A DNA stretch of 64,000 nucleotides from Diphasiastrum complanatum (lineage: Eukaryota; Streptophyta; Lycopodiopsida; Lycopodiales; Lycopodiaceae), in assembly GCA_029204225.1 (NCBI GenBank), contig CM055104.1, forward strand, positions 24,195,285 through 24,259,284, given 5' to 3'. Position numbers and translations under genes: made by a program. Under the pieces are notes generated by a model. The model saw nothing but the letters and a program-made list of their open reading frames with translations. It ran no database searches and was not told the origin of the DNA. The stretch's first letter is position 1, and each line of letters starts with the position of its first letter. Of this stretch, positions 59,272 through 64,000 are shown one piece after another.

Positions 59272-61678
59272 CTACCCCAATTGCAGTAGCGTTTGCAAGT
59301 AATGGTTGTTGTGTGTACACATCTGGTGATCTTGCTGAACCGGGAGTTCCTCATGAATGTTTTCTACTCTTGACGGTTCCCTTGTTTCCACGTTCATATA
59401 ATCAAGCATGGGTTTTGTCAGCTCATTATCCGTGACAATCTGCAAGAGTATGAGTAACTTAACCAAAGTTGAAAAAGATTCGCTTAAAACAATAATTTGT
59501 GAAAAGTGTTTGGATATTTGAGGTCTTATATCATGGCATCGAATACTTTTGAAGGAGATAAATAGTTACCTTGTAGCGCAACATTTGATTTTCCTCCAGC
59601 AAGATAAATTCCTGTTTGATATGATCTACAAGACTATGTTTTGACCAACTATATCCACAACCAAGTGAGATGCAACTATACTATGATCCATACAAGAAAA
59701 AAAACTTAGACGATGATCATGCAGGATATGCAATCCAGTTGTAAAGCGCAATAGTTTGTTCATTGGTTGTCTGCCCTTTTGGGGATGGATCACATCAGGT
59801 CAAGGGGGACATATTAGTGAGACTATATTTAGAACTTCAAACTTGGGCAGGTAAATGAAGCTGCTTGGGCCACTTCCAATACCTAACAAGGTCAATTAGC
59901 TATTTTCACTAGGCACCAAGTGAATCATGTACTTCTTGCAAGAAGATAAATGGTCTGACACGCACATGGTCACCCACTAAGCCCTTCAGGCTCCCTTCAA
60001 ACCTGTCTCTCCAGCCCAGCATAATGCAAGGCACCCTATCCCTTTATTGTTTCCCAATCCTCTGGCTTGATTTTTTTGTTAACGGGGGCTGTCACAACCT
60101 GTATTTTGGATATTCGATTGAAGAGAAACGATATCCCACCTCATTTCCTTTGATGCAACGTGGAAGCCAAGAGCCTTTGCATGAAGTATCTTAGAGCCAA
60201 ATGGCATGCATCTGATAAGCCTAATGCTCACTCCCCTGATCGCAATCAGTCAGAACCTCACCTTACTGACATTTTTTGGATGACAGGCTTCTGCACAGAT
60301 GTTCGCTCAAAGATTTGTGCCCAGCTGATCCCTACACACCCCTTCCACGAGCCACATCTGAACTTGGATAGAGTTATCCCAGGGTTGGATCCACCTGATT
60401 TGACCATCACAAATTGCCTCTCATCAACAATTTCTAATAGGTCAGGACATATTGTAATGGGGCAGCAACCTCGTCAAGTTCACAACAATCATACTGGGGC
60501 AGAACTTGGCCATTAACACCAACTGCTTTTCGTTAACATTTATCTGATATACGGCACTAACGGCAAGTGGAGCTCTGCTCTTAACAAAGAGAATGTTATG
60601 AACTTAACAATTTGGCATTTTCTATTAGAGTGTCTTTCCATAAAATTGTTGTACACGTTCTGATGAATTCGGCTTATGTCCTCAAGAATATAGGTATGGT
60701 ATGTAACTCTTCTTTTGTATCATGGTATCAAGGAACGTTTCAGAGAGAGACCAAGGTTTTCCCGTCTATTATACCCAAAAACACAGCTATTTCTCAATCA
60801 TCACATATAAAATGCATGAAGAGCCGTATACCTTTTTACTTAGGTCATCGATCTGATGAAGAAGAACCTCATCCTGCAAACCAATTACATAATCATAATT
60901 ACTCATATCGATTGTGAGGCATTGAGAGAGCAAAAGACTTACCAAACCGTGAAATTCCCAGGGAAACAACCGGAAATCTCTTATGCTCTTTAGTTGGAAA
61001 GTCCCAACAACCACGACCTTTGTATAGATATTACCTTCTTCATGCGGATGCGATTTAATCCAACATAAAGCCGTTGTTCAAGTTCCTCCAATTGGTTCAG
61101 ATTCAGAGCCGACAGATCCTCACCTAGCAAGTGCCTGTGAATGTAGATCACTTTAATAATAAATATAACCTTATTTGTTCGTCCCCCAATAAGTGCTAAG
61201 TTGGTGAGGACTTACTTTCCTCTCCTCGAGGTCGGCGTTCGACTACAATCCATCTTACAGATGAAGACATAAGGAAAAAAATAGAATCTTAAGTAGAATT
61301 ATCTGTTCAATGTTAAGTGATTTCTAAGATGCAGGTACTCTACACTGATAGCTTCCATAGAATGCATATGAGTGCAAGCTTGTACCTAATTCTCTGATTG
61401 CATTGATCCAACTGCTCCTTAAGTTTTTCAGGTTGATGACTCTGGTAATAGCAGACAAAAATTCAAGTCAAATTTTCAAACTGAACAAGCTATTCTGAAT
61501 TCATTCTCTGAAACCTTGTTATGGACTTAAGTTTAGTTGAGTACCCTATGCATTTTAACATTGTGATTCTTGCGCAGGTGTGTAGTTCAACTTGTGTTTT
61601 CTCACCTCATGATGGAAAATTGTTTTCATCTGCACGTCCACAGAATATTTCTCGTACCTATCCAAGATCTCTTTCATA
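59272..61678 (-). CDS. MIKC-type MADS-box transcription factor, exons 2 to last
   Basis: Six exons join in frame with consensus splice sites: 61678-61606 (73 bp, I region, MKEILDRYEKYSV), 61441-61386 (56 bp, QPEKLKEQLDQCNQRI), 61134-61035 (100 bp, K domain, HLLGEDLSALNLNQLEELEQ and VGLNRIRMKK), 60873-60832 (42 bp, DEVLLHQIDDLSKK), 59611-59570 (42 bp, EFILLEENQMLRYK) and 59439-59272 (C-terminal, ending LLQLG and stop). The 100, 42, 42 bp pattern is that of MIKC genes. The partial protein is about 160 residues without a stop or frameshift. The K domain forms dimerising amphipathic helices; the DNA-binding MADS exon is not in 61679-64000, so intron 1 exceeds 2.3 kb. Such proteins bind CArG boxes in the nucleus and control development. 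The subfamily is not clear. Confidence 0.92.
59612..60831 (-). other. Large intron of the MADS-box gene
   Basis: 1.2 kb between the two 42-bp exons. It carries a plus-strand 118-codon ORF (60160-60516) without a family signature and an A-poor stretch near 59980-60100. It is probably a transposon relic; no firm identification. Confidence 0.6.
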
Positions 61679-61815
61679 CTGGCAGAGATGATGTTAACAT
61701 GCAGCAAACACATGATGTTTTACATAGCAATTACAAAAGACATGTATCTTCTAACTTAAGATAATCTCTCTTGTTTGCAATAGGACTTACACAAGACATG
61801 TATCTTCTAACTTAA

Positions 61816-61859
<44 letters not shown>
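61816..61859 (+). repeat. (CT)22 microsatellite in intron 1
   Basis: CT array just upstream (minus strand) of exon 2. Next to it, ACATGTATCTTCTAACTTAA occurs twice (61740 and 61796). Confidence 0.95.
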
Positions 61860-61861
<2 letters not shown>

Positions 61862-64000
61862 TGTCAAAACCCTAACCTTAATGTGAAGTGCACAACAAGA
61901 TCCAAGAGGAATAACAGATAAGATACACAAAATCCACCCTCATGTGGTGCTTTAGGCCTCCCAAAATTTCAAGTAGTATGAGAAATGCAATCATTATTAA
62001 CAAACCAACCAATGGAAAAACCCAAGAAGTATATAACACATGTTGCGTTTCAAAGTAAATGCTACAAACTTTCAAACTTAGATTAACAATTGAGATGCAA
62101 TCACTGTCTTGGCAACTAGGTGGATACATTTTCTCACCACTGTGATCATTTTTTGCATCGGATTTAATGTATATAGCAGAGTTCAAAATTTAATATAGCA
62201 TTTTTCCTAAAAAAAACCAAACGTATTCATGATAAGCAGAAAGTTACTGTTCCATAATAGATGCAAACAGATGTATAAAATAATGCTACTCCAAAACAAA
62301 TGGAGGAGCAGATGCAGAAAACACTGTAAGAATAGGTACACAAAAAGGACAAGCAGCAGGCACAGTATCAACAAAAACGTGTCAAACATAAACAATAGTT
62401 AACTGTTGCTACTAGCTGCTCCCTATGCTCTATTAGTCATTGCTTATTGTCTACATTGCAAATCAAAATACACCAAATCTCCTGCCTACCTTTCCTGCTG
62501 GAACTCTCACTATAAATTTATCATAGTTCTGTCTGTTGTTCTTCTCACGCAGTTGCCACAGCCCCTTTTGTGCAACTGCCTAATCTTTGTCAACACTAAT
62601 CTTGTTCGTCTGTAAAATGTAGTCTGTTGCAAATTTGAGTAGACTATATCATACCCATAGATCCAAGGAATTTTAGGCTGGGTGCTTTGAACAGAAAACG
62701 GGGCAGCACCTACCACCCAGGAAGCAACATAATGGCATGAGAAAACTGTTAGTAACCTACCATTCCTGCAAGCATTTGCAGTGCAACAAACAAACATCCA
62801 TCTTCTCAATCATTAACCAATGTATATCGAAAGAGTATAGCATCATTCTTCATTGGGACAACAGCATTCATTATCCAGATCATCAGCACAACCTGGGCAC
62901 TGTGGAAAAAGAACAAAGACCTTCATCATTGTTCAATCTACTCAGGACAATTTGGATAGAGGAGAGTCGTCTGTCTTGCTACCCTGCCTAGCCGTAGATC
63001 ATTCATATCACTCAATATGATTTGAAGTGGACATAGCTCAGCTACCAGCATGGATGATGATTTCTATGGTTTTGTACTCTTATCTTTGATCAAAGAGTGA
63101 TATGCAATCAATGATATAGCTAGACACTCAAACAACATGCAAGATCTAGTGCCTCTACTGCAGTAATTCCTGATTTCCTGATTGCTGATGCATCAGACAA
63201 AAATGGTTAGTAAAATATTATCTTGTCTGATTGCCACAAGTACCCATGCCACTAGTGGCTTAGCTAACAGTTACTCATAATGATAGTAGCAAACCGTTCC
63301 CGTTGACAAGCTTTTGAGGACAAAATCATTAGAAAACAAAAACAGACAATTTCTTGCTTGACTATGTCAACTCAATGTTACACGTCTAGAATGATGCTGG
63401 AAGTCATTATGCAGTCTAATAACAATTTATTTCCAAAATACATCATTATTGATATGATGAACTCCTTAATATTCATGTCCTTTTCTAGATACCCTCAAAT
63501 TCGAGGCACTAGCTCAAGATACCAAGTCTCCATCTAGGATCTACTCAATGTCTCATCCACTAGAGTCTTGTAGTCCTATTTGACACACCAAGATGTTGGG
63601 AATATGTAGATGCCGGCTATGCATAAATAACTCTCAAATGATGGCCAAGGGCCACTTTCTGGTCATTCAAGCATCCCTATAATCTTCACTCTCATCATCC
63701 CCAACCTAGTATCTAGGGCTCTTTCTTTTAAGCCATTCTTCCTTACTATCAATTTGGCACTAGCAATGCCATTGATTCTTGGTGGTAGTCTGTCTCTTGG
63801 GGTTGCCTTTACTACATCAAGATGCCCCCCTAGCAATAGTACTTCTTTCAATATAGTCCTTGAGGACTCCCTAGGCTAGAACCACGCGATCTTGGTCTCT
63901 TGGGTGTGCTTCACACTCTCTCCTAGTATCTATATGTCTATATAGTCAAGATTTGAGAAGGGGACAGGGTCTCTATTCACTTATTGAACAATAATAAGGT
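61860..64000. other. Intron 1 of the MADS-box gene / no recognisable exon
   Basis: I looked for a MADS-domain exon (start MGRGK, KRRNGLLKKA) on the minus strand and found none. Only short ORFs with no family signature occur. Confidence 0.55.

Noticed and set aside
60160-60516. Plus-strand ORF inside the MADS intron
   Set aside because: No domain recognised; antisense to the gene; probably transposon-derived or chance.

Overview
The window is nuclear DNA of a land plant. It is AT-rich and crowded with decayed LTR retrotransposons of both superfamilies (Ty1/copia and Ty3/gypsy). It holds long (CT)n/(GA)n arrays, one well-resolved intron-rich host gene (a MIKC-type MADS-box gene) and gene fragments of clear plant or eukaryotic type (eS1/RPS3A, BMS1, cold-shock domain). 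The lineage inside land plants cannot be fixed from sequence alone. I saw no rRNA or tRNA gene and no CRISPR array.

Layout. 0.36-2.7 kb: broken minus-strand gene of the DUF7869 family (possible DDE-type transposase). 2.9-6.2 kb: plus-strand gypsy remnant (tandem-repeat leader, then gag with three zinc knuckles). 6.4-9.7 kb: minus-strand gypsy remnant with a 479-bp LTR and an initiator-Met-type primer-binding site. 10.3-12.2 kb: one end of a foldback element, a CT array, and an LTR-like GC-rich block ending in a GGCGCC cluster. 12.2-26.4 kb: mostly featureless, with local tandem duplications and LTR-like pieces. 26.5-27.7 kb: spliced plus-strand gene remnant of unknown function.

28.0-32.65 kb is the most unusual part. 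A 366-codon minus-strand ORF carries a histone H3-like fold with CENH3-like features and a long Pro/Ser/Lys-rich C-terminal extension. The canonical H3 start MARTKQTAR sits at the same 5' end but one frame away. Nine copies of an inverted pair of about 15-bp half-sites (consensus ATCGGATCARCGCGC), almost always 35 bp apart, surround it. A broken acidic ORF begins at the other edge of the array, pointing the opposite way. I see nothing that marks this block as an ordinary LTR element.

32.65-47.8 kb: nested retroelements: copia 1 (minus), a 1.1-kb foldback element, a plus-strand gypsy with two protease-like modules, copia 2 (minus, almost the whole pol), and a minus-strand gypsy with a tRNA-Asp-type PBS and an LTR. 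48.5-48.9 kb: a near-perfect 43-bp hairpin and a run of smaller stem-loops. 49.7-50.95 kb: intronless fragments of RPS3A, BMS1 and a cold-shock protein joined head to tail on one strand, as in gene capture by a DNA transposon. 52.0-54.8 kb: gag-only element with duplicated gag domains. 55.3-57.0 kb: truncated copia and an LTR. 57.9-58.6 kb: very long GA and CT/CA arrays. 59.3-61.7 kb: exons 2 to the end of the MADS-box gene (minus strand); its MADS-domain exon must lie beyond the right edge.

Apart from the MADS-box gene and possibly the H3-like ORF, coding regions here carry stops, frameshifts or lost catalytic residues and are best read as relics.
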